Shown: one piece after another, positions 25,467-39,995 of the stretch
Layout of the letters: the number at the start of each line of letters is the position of its first letter
Numbering within the stretch: position 1 is the stretch's first letter
Assembly (NCBI RefSeq): GCF_910589235.1
Contig: NC_060977.1
Coordinates: 4,258,278-4,322,277, forward strand
Direction of reading: 5' to 3'
DNA from: Vespa crabro
Lineage: Eukaryota; Arthropoda; Insecta; Hymenoptera; Vespidae
Length of the DNA: 64,000 nt
Position numbers and translations under genes: made by a program
Notes under the pieces: model-generated
Seen by the model: the letters and a program-made list of their open reading frames with translations, nothing else
What the model was told of the DNA's origin: nothing
Database searches by the model: none

Positions 25467-28071
25467 CTGTACTTGTGTAATTGTAAGACTTATTTACAAT
25501 TAAAATTTTTTTAAGGTAAAAAACAAAGCACCAGCGGAAATTCAAATCACAGCAGAACAATTATTGAGGGAAGCAAAGGAAAGAGATTTGGAAATTTTAC
25601 CTCCAGTAAGAATAATATAAAAGATCTTTATGGCATTATGTTAAACCTATAAATAATTTTATTTCTAATAGAGAACAATTCACCTATAAGTATTTTCTTT
25701 TAGCCACCTAAGCAAAAAATATCAGATCCTCATGAATTGGCTGATTATCAACATCGAAAACGAAAGATCTATGAAGATAATATACGTAAGAACCGTATGG
25801 TTATAACGAATTGGATAAAATATGCTCAATGGGAAGAAAGTCAGAAACAAATACAGAGAGCAAGGTACTACTTTGTATAGAAAAAGTAGTAAATTTTGTA
25901 GTAGTTAGGTGGCTTTCAATTAAGTCCAATTTATTTTAGATCTATATATGAACGTGCGTTAGACGTTGATCACAGAAACATTACATTATGGTTGAAGTAC
26001 ACCGAAATGGAAATGCGTAATAGGCAAATAAATCATGCTAGAAATTTATGGGATCGTGCAGTCACAATTTTACCTAGAGCTAATCAATTTTGGTACAAAT
26101 ACACATACATGGAAGAAATGCTCGAAAATATTGCTGGTAAGATTTGATATAAAAATTAGGAATTATTTTTTATTTCGCAAAACTAGATTCAATAAAGATT
26201 TATTATAGGAGCACGTCAAGTTTTTGAGCGATGGATGGAATGGGAACCTGACGAACAGGCATGGCAAACGTATATTAAATTTGAATTACGATATAAAGAA
26301 ATACAAAGAGCAAGGGAGATATATGAACGTTTTGTAATGGTCCATCCTGATGTAAAACATTGGATAAAGTATGCACGTTTTGAAGAATCTCATGGATTCA
26401 TAAATGGAGCACGCAAAGTTTATGAACGTGCTGTAAACTTTTTCGGAGATGAGAGCTTAGATGAAAGACTATTTATAGCATTTGCAAGATTTGAAGAAGG
26501 ACAGAGAGAAGTAATATTTTAAAATAACAATATATAATGTTTGTCTATTAAAATACAATATAACTTTAATATTTCTTTGATAGCATGATAGAGCAAGAAT
26601 AATTTATAAATATGCTTTAGACAATATTTCGAAAGAAAGAACAGAAGAAATATATAAAGCATATACCATACACGAAAAGAAGTATGGAGATCGTTCGGGT
26701 AAGATTTATTTTGTATATTAAATAATTTGAACTATTAATATTAATTTGTATAAATTTATAAAAAAAAAAAAGCAAAGTGAATTTTATAAATAATTTTTAA
26801 ATAGGAATTGAAGATGTAATAGTTAGTAAAAGAAAATATCAATATGAACAAGAAGTCAAGGAAAATCCTTCTAACTATGATGCTTGGTTCGACTATTTGA
26901 GATTAGTAGAATCTGAAGGGAATCCTGATGTTGTAAGAGAAACGTATGAACGAGCTATAGCAAATGTCCCTCCTACTAAGGTAATGAATATTTACATTTT
27001 AATAATTCTGAAGTCATATTGAAGTTCTTTTCCATAAAATGAATTTTATTTTTTTTTTTTTTTACAGGAGAAGCAATATTGGAGACGATATATCTATCTA
27101 TGGATAAATTACGCATTGTACGAAGAACTTGACACGGAAGATATAGATAGATGTCGTCAAGTTTACAGGTACAGTTTATTTCATATTAAATTATTGTTAT
27201 GTACAAAGGTATAACTTTATAATATTTTTGTATTTTTTAGAACCTGTTTAGAACTTATTCCACATAAACACTTTACTTTTTCTAAAATATGGCTATTTTA
27301 TGCATTTTTCGAAATACGGCAAAAGAATTTGACTGTAGCAAGAAAAACATTGGTATGCTGTTTTCTTTTTTTTTTTCCATTTTTCTTTTTCTTCTTCTTT
27401 TTCTTTTTCTTATTTATAAGCATTGAATTATTCTATTTTCAAATATTTAATTTCATTTAATTCAGGGTATGGCATTGGGTGTTTGTCCAAGAGATAAATT
27501 GTACCGCGGTTACATTGATTTAGAGATACAACTTAGAGAATTTGATAGATGCAGGATTCTTTATGAAAAATTCCTTGAATTTGGTCCTGAAAACTGCACA
27601 ACATGGATGAAAGTAAATTACTTTTCTTATAGTTAGATTTATCTTATTTTTCATTTCACTTATATTTTGTTTTCTTATTATAATGCCTGTACAGTTTGCA
27701 GAATTAGAAACTTTATTAGGAGACATTGACCGTGCTAGAGCTATTTATGAATTAGCTGTGTCTCAGCCAAGGTAAGCTATATTTCTTGAAATTGCAACTG
27801 AATATAATTAAAGTTGCATTTTTCTTTTATTTTTCTTTCTTATTTTTCTTTTTTTTTCTTTTTCTTTTTCTTTTTTTTCCTTTTTATCAAAAATTTTACG
27901 TTCAATATCTCCATTATTTTTATTATTTAGATTGGATATGCCTGAACTTTTATGGAAGTCATATATAGATTTTGAAATATCTCAGGATGAAATAGAAAAC
28001 GCTAGGCAACTATTTGAGAGATTATTAGAACGAACTCTTCATGTCAAAGTAAGTTTGTTTTCGTGATATTA

Positions 28072-28137
<66 letters not shown>

Positions 28138-28680
28138 CTTAACAATTTATAAATATTCTATCACATCATATTACAGGTTTGGATAGCTTATGCTAAATTT
28201 GAATTAGCTAATTCTTCATCAGAGGTTGACGTTGATAATGTTACTTTAGCTCGCAGAATTTTTGAACGTGGGAATGATGCATTACGTTCAAACGGTGACA
28301 AAGAAAGTAGAGTATTACTTTTGGAAGCATGGAGAGATTTCGAAAATGAGAAAGGAGACGAAGAGAGTCAGACTAAAATTATTGCCAAAATGCCTCGAAG
28401 AATTAAACGAAGAAGACGCATTGTTGGAGAAGATGGAGTATGTGGATTAAAATTAAATAGTTTTGGAAGAATTTCGATAAAATTACATAGTTTTGAACAT
28501 TAATCTTATTTATTGTTTCAGAATGATGGATGGGAAGAAGTATTCGACTTCGTATTTCCAGAAGACGAATCACAAAGACCAAATCTTAAATTCTTGGCAT
28601 CAGCGAAAGCATGGATGAAACAAAAAATTTCCAATGAAACTGTTCAAAGTGAAAATAAACAATTAGAATCGGACAATTGA
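25311..28680 (+). CDS. crn: Crooked neck-like pre-mRNA splicing factor (HAT-repeat protein)
   Basis: Orthologue of Drosophila crooked neck / human CRNKL1 / yeast Clf1, a scaffold of the Prp19-associated spliceosome complex in the nucleus. Fourteen exons join in frame: 25311-25346, 25516-25605, 25704-25864, 25940-26136, 26209-26510, 26584-26698, 26805-26980, 27068-27168, 27241-27352, 27466-27612, 27695-27771, 27931-28048, 28177-28437 and 28522-28680. They give 683 aa, close to the family's roughly 690-700. The N-terminal region has KNKAPAEIQITAEQLLREA and PPKQKISDPHELADYQ. Most of the rest is tandem HAT (half-a-TPR) repeats with the W..Y...E and AR.IYERA pattern (SIYERALDVD, ARQVFERWMEW, ARFEEGQRE). 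The C-terminus has GWEEVFDFVFPED and a short polar tail. The start is the first ATG of the MEKSQKMPKVAK exon. All junctions are GT-AG. Confidence 0.97.
25403..25460. repeat. (TA)n microsatellite in crn intron 1
   Basis: An almost pure TA tract inside the first crn intron. A second one, about 28,079-28,132, lies in the intron before exon 13. Confidence 0.92.
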
Positions 28681-29416
28681 AAATAATCTATATCTTTTAT
28701 ATTATTACAATATTTAAATTCTGTAAAATAGATAAGTATTGTGTACAATTTTATATTTATCTTGACTTATAGAATGTTAAAGATATATAAAATTATGCCT
28801 TTGTATTTTTTAAATGTAAATACAGTTTATATTTTATAATTAAAAACAATTATATGTAATTTATATTTAAAATCATTATATCTAAAATCCTTTATTATAA
28901 ACTTTTAGCAATTTTATTTAAAAATACGGGGGTTTTACAATATATTCTGATACTAATATTTATCATAACATAAGATATGTCTTACCAGGTGAGGAATATA
29001 AATAATTTTTTTGTTAATTATAAAAATTATGCACGACATACTTGATGAGACTTAAATAATTTTGCAATGATCACAATAATAAATAATAATTTCCTACGCT
29101 TTACTTTTAGACGAGTACTTTTAATAAGCATTCTTTTACGGTAAGACATTTTCATATACTTCATTCGTACATATACGTTATACGTACATATAACAAATAT
29201 TTTATAAATATATTTAATATACACGTGAAACATATTTTATAAATACATTATAAATATATATGCAGATACAAATCGACCGACTTGCATTTTCTGTCATGGA
29301 CATTTAATATTTAAAAAAATCATTTCTATATACGAAAACACATAAAATATTTAATATTATCCATCATATTCGAAGACTAATGACACAATATTCAGTATAT
29401 AATCAGTCCATCGCGA
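28681..29416. other. crn 3' flank, AT-rich
   Basis: About 0.74 kb between the crn stop and the first satellite monomer. It is very AT-rich with no clear canonical AATAAA and no coding frame of note. It presumably holds the crn 3' UTR. Confidence 0.55.
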
Positions 29417-32400
29417 CTATCCTTTCTAAACGCTAAAGCTTATAAATTAATAATTCCGATAATTTTTTAATTATTTAAACGATTTTTATTACTCGCGGGA
29501 GAGCATAGAGTAAAATTAAAACAATAGTGCATATATTTAAACATTGAAAAGAATGAATCACGAGCGGGACTTGAAATAATTTTAAAATAAAGATGATTTA
29601 CTTCGAAATTTAAATTTCGGAGTAGTTTCCTCGTATAATATAAACAACAACGCCTTTTTCTTCACGTTGACAATTCGCGACTTAGTTTTCTCTTGCACTC
29701 CGACCAGTGATCATCGTGATTCTCTTTTCTAAACGCTAAAGTTTATTAATTAACAATATCGATAATTTTATAATTGTATAAACGATTTTTATAGCACGCG
29801 GGGTATAATAGAGTAATATTTAAACAATAGTTCATCTATTTTAACAATAAAAAGTCTGAATCGCGCGCAGGCCTTAAAATAATTTTAATATAAAATTCTA
29901 GTACTTAAAAATTTTAATTTCGGAGCGGTTTTCTCTTGTGACATAAACATAAACGCACTTTTACACGACTTTGACAGCACGCGACTTAGTTTGCTCTTGC
30001 ACTCCGACGTGTGCACTTCGTGATTCTATTTTCTAAACGCTAAAACTTATAAATTAATATTTTCGATAATTTTATAATTATTTATACGGTTTTTATAGCA
30101 CGCGGGGTATAATAGAGTAATATTTAAACAATAGTTCATCTATTTAAACAATAAAAAGTCTGAATCGCGCGCAGGACTTAAAATAATTTTAATATAAACA
30201 TCTAGTACATAAAAAATTTAATTTCGGAGCGGTTTTCTCTGGTAATATAAACATAAACGCACTTTTACACGACTTTGACAGTTCGCGACTTAGTTTGCTC
30301 TTGCACTCCGACGTGTGCACTTCGTGATTCTCTTTTCTAAACGCTAAAACTATTAAATTAATATTTTCGGTAATTTTATAATTATTTATACGGTTTACAT
30401 AGCACGCGGGATAGAATAGAGTAATGTTTAAACAATAGTTCATTTATTTAAACAATAAAAAGTCTGAATCGCGCGGGTGAATTAAAATAATAATAATAAA
30501 AACTTCTAGTACTTAAAAATTTTAATTTCGGAGCGGTTTTCTCTTGTGACATAAACATAAACGCCCTTTTACACGACTTTGACAGTTCGCAACTTAGTAT
30601 GCTCTTGCACTCCGACGTGTGCACACCGTGATTCTCTTTTCTAAAAGCTAAAGATTGTAAATTAATATTTTCGGTAATTTTATAATTATTTATACGGTTT
30701 ACATAGCACACGGGATAGAATAGAGTAATATTTAAACAATAGATCATTTATTTAAACAATAAAAAGTCTGAATCGCGCGCGGGACTTAAAATAATATTAT
30801 TTTAAACTTCTAGTACATAAAAATTTTAATTTCGGAGCGGTTTTCTCTGGTAATATAAACATAAACGCACTTTTACACGACTTTGACAGCTCGCGACTTA
30901 GTTTGCTCTTGCACTCCGACGTGTGCACACCGTGATTCTCTTTTCTAAACGCTAAGACTATTAAATTAATATCTTCGGTAATTTTATAATTATTTATACG
31001 GTTTTTATACCACGCGGAATAGAATAGGGTATTATTTAAACAATAGTTCATTTATTTAAACAATAAAAAGTCTGAATCGCGCGCGGGACTTAAAATAATT
31101 TTAATATAATCTTCTTGTAATTAAAAATTTTAATTTCGGAGCGGTTTTCTCTGGTAATATAAACATAAACGCACTTTTACACGACTTTGACAGCTCGCGA
31201 CTTAGTTTGTTCTTGCACTCCGACGTGTGCACTTCGTGATTCTCTTTTCTAAACGCTAAAACTTATAAATTAATATTTTCGATAATTTTATTATTATTTA
31301 TACGGTTTTCATAGCATGTGGGATAGAATAGAGTAATGTTTAAACAATAGTTCATTTATTTAAAGAATAAAAAGTCTGAATCGCGCGCGGGACTTAAAAT
31401 AATTTTAATATAATCTTCTTGTAATTAAAAATTTTAATTTCGGAGCGGTTTTCTCTTGTGACATAAACATAAACGCACTTCTTCACGACTTTGACAGTTC
31501 GCGACTTAGTTTGCTCTTGCACTCCGACGTGTGCACTTCGTGATTCTCTTTTCTAAACGCTAAAACTATTATATTAATATTTTCGTAATTTTATAATTAT
31601 TTATACGGTTTTTATACCACGCGGGATAGAATAGAGTAATATTTAAACATTAGTTCATTTATTTAAACAATAAAAATTCTGAATCGCGCGTGGGACTTAA
31701 AATAATATTATTTTAAACTTCTAGTACTTAAAAATTTTAATTTCGGAGCGGTTTTCTCTTGTGACATAAACATAAACGCACTTTTACACGACTTTGACAG
31801 CTCGCGACTTAGTTTGCTCTTGCACTCCGACGTGTGCACTTCGTGATTCTCTTTTCTAAACGCTAAAATTATTATATTAATATTTTCGGTAATTTTATAA
31901 TTATTTATACGGTTTACATAGCACGCGGGATAGAATAGAGTAATATTTAAACATTAGTTCATTTATTTAAACAATAAAAAGTCTGAATCGCGCGGGTGAG
32001 TTAAAATAATAATAATAATAACTTCTAGTACTTAAAAATTTTAATTTCGGAGCGGTTTTCTCTTGTGACATAAACATAAACGCACTTTTACACGACTTTG
32101 ACAGCTCGCGACTTAGTTTGCTCTTGCACTCCGACGTGTGCACTTCGAGATTCCATTTTCTAAACGCTAAAACTTATAAATCAATATTTTCGGTAATTTT
32201 AAAATTAATTATACGGTTTTTATATCACGTGGTATAGAATAGTGTATTATTTAAACAATAGTTCATTTATTTAAACAATAAAAAGTCTGAATCGCGCGCG
32301 GGACGTAAAATAATTTTAATATAATCTTCTTGTAATTAAAAATTTTTATTTCGGAGCGGTTTTCTCTGGTAATATAAACATAAACGCACTTTTACGCGAC

Positions 32401-35400
32401 TTTGACAGCTCGCGATTTAGTTTGCTCTTGCACTCCGACGTGTGCACTTCGTGATTCTCTTTTCTAAACGCTAAAACTTATGAATTAATATTTTCGGTAA
32501 TTTTATAATTATCTAAACGATTTTTATAGCACGCGGGATAGAATAAAGTAATATTTAAACAATAGTTCATTTATTTAAACATTAAAAAGTCTGAATCGCG
32601 CGCGGGACTTAAAATAATTTTTATTTAAACTTCTAGTACTTAAAAATTTTAATTTCTGAGCGGTTTTCTCTTGTGACATAAACATAAACGCACTTTTTCA
32701 CGACTTTGACAGTTCGCGACTTAGTTTGCTCTTGCACTCCGACGTGTGCACTTCGTGATTCTCTTTTCTAAACGCTAAAACTATTAAATTAATAATTTCG
32801 GTAATTTTAAAATTAATTATACGGTTTTTATATCACGTGGTATAGAATAGTGTATTATTTAAACAATAGTTCATTTATTTAAACAATAAAAATTCTGAAT
32901 CGCGCGTGGGACTTAAAGTAATTTGAATATAAACTTCTAGTACTTAAAAATTTTAATTTCGGAGCGGTTTTCTCTTGTGACATAAACATAAACGCACTTT
33001 TACACGACTTTGACAGCTCGAGACTTAGTTTGCTCTTGCACTCCGACGTGTGCACTTCGTGATTCTATTTTCTAAACGCTAATACTTATAAATTAATATT
33101 TTCGATAATTTTATTATTATTTATACGGTTTTCATAGCACGCGGGATGGAATAGAGTAATGTTTTAACAATAGTTCATTTATTTAAACAGTAAAAAGTCT
33201 GAAACGCGCGCGTGAATTAAAATAATTTTAATATAAACTTCTAGTACTTAAAAATTTTAATTTCGGAGCGGTTTTCTCTGGTAATATAAACATAAACGCA
33301 CTTTTACACGACTTTGACAGTTCGCGACTTAGTTTGCTCTTGCACTCCGACGTGTGCACTTCGTGATTCTCTTTTCTAAACGCTAAGACTATTAAATTAA
33401 TATCTTCGGTAATTTTATAATTATTTATACGTTTTACATAGCACACGGGATAGAATAGAGTAATATTTAAACAATAGTTCATTTATTTAAACAATAAAAA
33501 GTCTGAATCGCGCGCGGGACTTAAAATAATTTTAATATAATCTTCTTGTAATTAAAAATTTTAATTTCGGAGCGTTTTTCTTTTGTGACATAAACATAAA
33601 CGCACTTTTACACGACTTTGACAGTTCGCAACTTAGTATGCTCTTGCACTCCGACGTGTGCACACCGTGATACTCTTTTCTAAACGCTAAAGATTGTAAA
33701 TTAATATTTTCGGAAATTTTATAATTATTTATACGGTTTTTATACCACGCGGGATGGAATTGGGTATTATTTAAACAATAGTTCATTTATTTAAACAATA
33801 AAAAGTCTGAATCGCGCGCAGGACTTAAAATAATTTTAATATAAACTTCTAGTACTTAAAAATTTTAATTTCGGAGCGGTTTTCTCTGGTAATATAAACA
33901 TAAACGCACTTTTACACGACTTTGACAGTTCGCGACTTAGTTTGCTCTTGCACTCCGACGTGTGCACTTCGTGATTCTCTTTTCTAAACGCTAAGACTAT
34001 TAAATTAATATCTTCGGTAATTTTATAATTATTTATACGTTTTACATAGCACACGGGATAGAATAGAGTAATATTTAAACAATAGTTCATTTATTTAAAC
34101 AATAAAAAGTCTGAATCGCGCGCGGGACTTAAAATAATTTTAATATAATCTTCTTGTAATTAAAAATTTTAATTTCGGAGCCGTTTTCTCTGGTAATATA
34201 AACATAAACGCACTTTTACACGACTTTGACAACTCGAGACTTAGTTTGCTCTTGCACTCCGACGTGTGCACTTCGTGATTCTCTTTTCTAAACGCTAAGA
34301 CTATTAAATTAATATCTTCGGTAATTTTATAATTATTTATACGGTTTACATAGCACACGGGATAGAATAGAGTAATATTTAAACAATAGATCATTTATTT
34401 AAACAATAAAAAGTCTGAATCGCGCGCGGGACTTAAAATAATATTATTTTAAACTTCTAGTACATAAAAATTTTAATTTCGGAGCAGTTTTCTCTTGTGA
34501 CATAAACATAAACGCACTTCTTCACGACTTTGACAGTTCGCGACTTAGTTTGCTCTTGCACTCCGACGTGTGCACATCGTGATTCTCTTTTCTAAACGCT
34601 AAAATTATTATATTAATATTTTCGGTAATTTTATAATTATTTATACGGTTTACATAGCACGCGGGATAGAATAGAGTAATATTTAAACATTAGTTCATTT
34701 ATTTAAACAATAAAAAGTCTGAATCGCGCGGGTGAGTTAAAATAATAATAATAATAACTTCTAGTACTTAAAAATTTTAATTTCGGAGCGGTTTTCTCTT
34801 GTGACATAAACATAAACGCACTTTTACACGACTTTGACAGCTCGCGACTTAGTTTGCTCTTGCACTCCGACGTGTGCACACCGTGATTCTCTTTTAAACG
34901 CTAAAGATTGTAAATTAATATTTTCGGTAATTTTATAATTATTTATACGGTTTTTATATCACGTGGTATAGAATAGTGTATTATTTAAACAATAGTTCAT
35001 TTATTTAAACAATAAAAAGTCTGAATCGCGCGCGGGACGTAAAATAATTTTAATATAATCTTCTTGTAATTAAAAATTTTAATTTCGGAGCGGTTTTCTC
35101 TGGTAATATAAACATAAACGCACTTTTACACGACTTTGACAGCTCGCGACTTAGTTTGCTCTTGCACTCCGACGTGTGCACTTCGTGATTCTCTTTTCTA
35201 AACGCTAAAACTTATGAATTAATATTTTCGGTAATTTTATAATTATCTAAACGATTTTTATAGCACGCGGGATAGAATAAAGTAATATTTAAACAATAGT
35301 TCATTTATTTAAACATTAAAAAGTCTGAATCGCGCGCGGGACTTAAAATAATTTTTATTTAAACTTCTAGTACTTAAAAATTTTAATTTCTGAGCGGTTT

Positions 35401-38400
35401 TCTCTTGTGACATAAACATAAACGCACTTTTTCACGACTTTGACAGTTCGCGACTTAGTTTGCTCTTGCACTCCGACGTGTGCACTTCGTGATTCTCTTT
35501 TCTAAACGCTAAAACTATTAAATTAATAATTTCGGTAATTTTAAAATTAATTATACGGTTTTTATATCACGTGGTATAGAATAGTGTATTATTTAAACAA
35601 TAGTTCATTTATTTAAACAATAAAAATTCTGAATCGCGCGTGGGACTTAAAGTAATTTGAATATAAACTTCTAGTACTTAAAAATTTTAATTTCGGAGCG
35701 GTTTTCTCTTGTGACATAAACATAAACGCACTTTTACACGACTTTGACAGCTCGCGACTTAGTTTGCTCTTGCACTCCGACGTGTGCACTTCGTGATTCT
35801 ATTTTCTAAACGCTAATACTTATAAATTAATATTTTCGATAATTTTATTATTATTTATACGGTTTTCATAGCACGCGGGATGGAATAGAGTAATGTTTTA
35901 ACAATAGTTCATTTATTTAAACAGTAAAAAGTCTGAAACGCGCGCGTGAATTAAAATAATTTTAATATAAACTTCTAGTACTTAAAAATTTTAATTTCGG
36001 AGCGGTTTTCTCTGGTAATATAAACATAAACGCACTTTTACACGACTTTGACAGTTCGCGACTTAGTTTGCTCTTGCACTCCGACGTGTGCACTTCGTGA
36101 TTCTCTTTTCTAAACGCTAAGACTATTAAATTAATATCTTCGGTAATTTTATAATTATTTATACGTTTTACATAGCACACGGGATAGAATAGAGTAATAT
36201 TTAAACAATAGTTCATTTATTTAAACAATAAAAAGTCTGAATTGCGCGCGGGACTTAAAATAATTTTAATATAATCTTCTTGTAATTAAAAATTTTAATT
36301 TCGGAGCGGTTTTCTCTTGTGACATAAACATAAACGCACTGTATCGCGACTTTGACAGTTCGCAACTTAGTATGCTCTTGCACTCCGACGTGTGCACTTC
36401 GTGATTCTCTTTTCTAAACGCTAAAACTATTAACTTAATATTTTCGGTAATTTTATAATTATTTATACGGTTTACATAGCACACGGGATAGAATAGAGTA
36501 ATATTTAAACAATAGTTCATTTATTTAGACAATAAAAAGTCTGAATCGCCCGCGGGACTTAAAATAATTTTAATATAAATTTCTATTACTTTAAAAATTT
36601 TAATTTCGGAGCGGTTTTCTCTTGTGACATAAACATAAACGCACTTTTGCACGACTTTGACAGCTCGCGACTTAGTTTGCTCTTGCACTCCGACGTGTGC
36701 ACTTCGAGATTCCATTTTCTAAACGCTAAAACTTATAAATCAATATTTTCGGTAATTTTAAAATTAATTATACGGTTTTTATATCACGTGGTATAGAATA
36801 GTGTATTATTTAAACAATAGTTCATTTATTTAAACAATAAAAAGTCTGAATCGCGCGCGGGACTTAAAATAATTTTAATATAATCTTCTTGTAATTAAAA
36901 ATTTTAATTTCGGAGCGGTTTTCTCTGGTAATATAAACATAAACGCACTTTTACACGACTTTGACAGCTCGCGACTTAGTTTGCTCTTGCACTCCGACGT
37001 GTGCACATCGTGATTCTCTTTTCTAAACGCTAAAACTATTAAATTAATATTTTCGATAATTTTATCTTTATTTATACGGTTTTTATATCACGCGGGATAG
37101 AATAGAGTAATATTTAAACAATATTTCATTTATTTAAACAATAAAAAGTCTGAATCGCCCGCGGGACTTAAAATAATTTTAATATAAATTTCTATTACTT
37201 TAAAAATTTTAATTTCGGAGCGGTTTTCTCTTGTGACATAAACATAAACGCACTTTTACACGACTTTGACAGCTCGCGACTTAGTTTGCTCTTGCACTCC
37301 GACGTGTGCACTTCGAGATTCCATTTTCTAAACGCTAAAACTTATAAATCAATATTTTCGGTAATTTTAAAATTAATTATACGGTTTTTATATCACGTGG
37401 TATAGAATAGTGTATTATTTAAACAATAGTTCATTTATTTAAACAATAAAAAGTCTGAATCGCGCGCAGGACTTAAAATAATTTTAATATAATCTTCTTG
37501 TAATTAAAAATTTTAATTTCGGAGCGGTTTTCTCTGGTAATATAAACATAAACGCACTTTTACACGACTTTGACAGCTCGCGACTTAGTTTGCTTTTGCA
37601 CTCCGACGTGTGCACACCGTGATTCTCTTTTAAACGCTAAAGATTGTAAATTAATATTTTCGGTAATTTTATAATTATTTATACGGTTTTTATACCACGC
37701 GGAATAGAATAGGGTATTATTTAAACAATAGTTCATTTATTTAAACAATAAAAAGTCTGAATCGCGCGCGGGACTTAAAATAATTTTAATATAATCTTCT
37801 TGTAATTAAAAATTTTAATTTCGGAGCGGTTTTCTCTGGTAATATAAACATAAACGCACTTTTACACGACTTTGACAGCTCGCGACTTAGTTTGTTCTTG
37901 CACTCCGACGTGTGCACTTCGTGATTCTCTTTTCTAAACGCTAAAACTTATGAATTAATATTTTCGGTAATTTTATAATTATCTAAACGATTTTTATAGC
38001 ACGCGGGATAGAATAGTGTATTATTTAAACAATAGTTCATTTATTTAAACAATAAAAAGTCTGAATCGCGCGCGGGACTTAAAATAATTTTAATATAATC
38101 TTCTTGTAATTAAAAATTTTAATTTCGGAGCGGTTTTCTCTGGTAATATAAACATAAACGCACTTTTACACGACTTTGACAGCTCGCGACTTAGTTTGCT
38201 CTTGCACTCCGACGTGTGCACATCGTGATTCTCTTTTCTAAACGCTAAAACTATTAAATTAATATTTTCGATAATTTTATCTTTATTTATACGGTTTTTA
38301 TATCACGCGGGATAGAATAGAGTAATATTTAAACAATATTTCATTTATTTAAACAATAAAAAGTCTGAATCGCCCGCGGGACTTAAAATAATTTTAATAT

Positions 38401-39995
38401 AAATTTCTATTACTTTAAAAATTTTAATTTCGGAGCGGTTTTCTCTTGTGACATAAACATAAACGCACTTTTACACGACTTTGACAGCTCGCGACTTAGT
38501 TTGCTCTTGCACTCCGACGTGTGCACTTCGAGATTCCATTTTCTAAACGCTAAAACTTATAAATCAATATTTTCGGTAATTTTAAAATTAATTATACGGT
38601 TTTTATATCACGTGGTATAGAATAGTGTATTATTTAAACAATAGTTCATTTATTTAAACAATAAAAAGTCTGAATCGCGCGCGGGACTTAAAATAATTTT
38701 AATATAATCTTCTTGTAATTAAAAATTTTAATTTCGGAGCGGTTTTCTCTGGTAATATAAACATAAACGCACTTTTACACGACTTTGACAGCTCGCGACT
38801 TAGTTTGCTCTTGCACTCCGACGTGTGCACACCGTGATTCTCTTTTCTAAACGCTAAGACTATTAAATTAATATCTTCGGTAATTTTATAATTATTTATA
38901 CGGTTTTTATACCACGCGGAATAGAATAGGGTATTATTTAAACAATAGTTCATTTATTTAAACAATAAAAAGTCTGAATCGCGCGCGGGACTTAAAATAA
39001 TTTTAATATAATCTTCTTGTAATTAAAAATTTTAATTTCGGAGCGGTTTTCTCTGGTAATATAAACATAAACGCACTTTTACACGACTTTGACAGCTCGC
39101 GACTTAGTTTGTTCTTGCACTCCGACGTGTGCACTTCGTGATTCTCTTTTCTAAACGCTAAAACTTATGAATTAATATTTTCGGTAATTTTATAATTATC
39201 TAAACGATTTTTATAGCACGCGGGATAGAATAAAGTAATATTTAAACAATAGTTCATTTATTTAAACATTAAAAAGTCTGAATCGCGCGCGGGACTTAAA
39301 ATAATTTTTATTTAAACTTCTAGTACTTAAAAATTTTAATTTCTGATCGGTTTTCTCTTGTGACATAAACATAAGTGCACTTTTTCACGACTTTGACAGT
39401 TCGCGACTTAGTTTGCTCTTGCACTCCGACGTGTGCACTTCGTGATTCTCTTTTCTAAACGCTAAAACTATTAAATTAATAATTTCGGTAATTTTATAAT
39501 TATTTATACGGTTTTTATAGCACGCTGGATAGAATAGAGTAATATTTAAACAATAGTTCGTTTATTTAACCAATAAAAATTCTGAATAGCGCGTGGGACT
39601 TAAAGTAATTTGAATATAAACATCTTGTACTTAAAAATTTTAATTTCGTAGCGGTTTTCTCTGGTAAGATAAACATAAACGCACTTTTTCACGACTTTGA
39701 CAGTTCGCGAATTAGTTTGCTCTTGCACTCCGACGTGTGCACTTCGTGATTCTCTTTTCTAAACGCTAAAATTATTTTATTAATATTTTCGGTAATTTTA
39801 TAATTATCTACACGGTTTTTATAGCTCGAGGGATAGAATAGAGTATAATTTAAACAATAGTTCATTTATTTAAACATTAAAAAGTCTGAATCGCGCGCGG
39901 GACTTAAAATAATTTTTATTTAAACTTCTAGTACTTAAAAATTTTAATTTCGGAGTAGTTGCCTAATATTTAAACAATTGTATATTTATTTAAAC
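29417..39995. repeat. 304-bp subtelomeric satellite array, about 35 tandem copies
   Basis: Head-to-tail monomers of 304 bp. Landmarks repeating at that spacing are CACTCCGACGTGTGCAC, TTTCTAAACGCTAAA and TTAATTTCGGAGCGG. Period checks: equivalent points at 33,228, 33,532, 33,836 and 34,140 are each 304 apart. The first copy (from about 29,417) and the last (ending near 39,995) are the most diverged, as expected of array edges. Many monomers carry an 84-codon minus-strand open frame, but 304 is not a multiple of three and the frame is confined to each monomer, so coding is unlikely. No spacers, transposase or CENP-B-box match seen. Confidence 0.95.
31860..36230. repeat. Higher-order duplication inside the 304-bp array
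   Basis: A block of about six monomers at roughly 31,860-33,500 recurs at roughly 34,595-36,230, offset 2,734-2,736 bp (nine monomer lengths). Shared private variants include GGGTGAGTTAAAATAATAAT (31,994 and 34,730), TCACGTGGTATAGAATAG and a CACACGGG variant. One monomer inside the block differs (near 32,150 versus 34,885), so gene conversion or partial exchange followed. Confidence 0.75.

Noticed and set aside
30189..38953. A family of about a dozen similar 84-codon minus-strand open frames (MNYCLN...-type)
   Set aside because: They lie one per 304-bp satellite monomer; 304 is not divisible by three, the frames do not run on, many monomers break them, and there is no splice or promoter context. 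Repetition reflects the satellite, not a protein family.
29417..39995. Centromeric satellite
   Set aside because: The array lies 23 kb from a telomere and I see no CENP-B-box match; subtelomeric satellite is simpler. An acrocentric arrangement cannot be strictly excluded.
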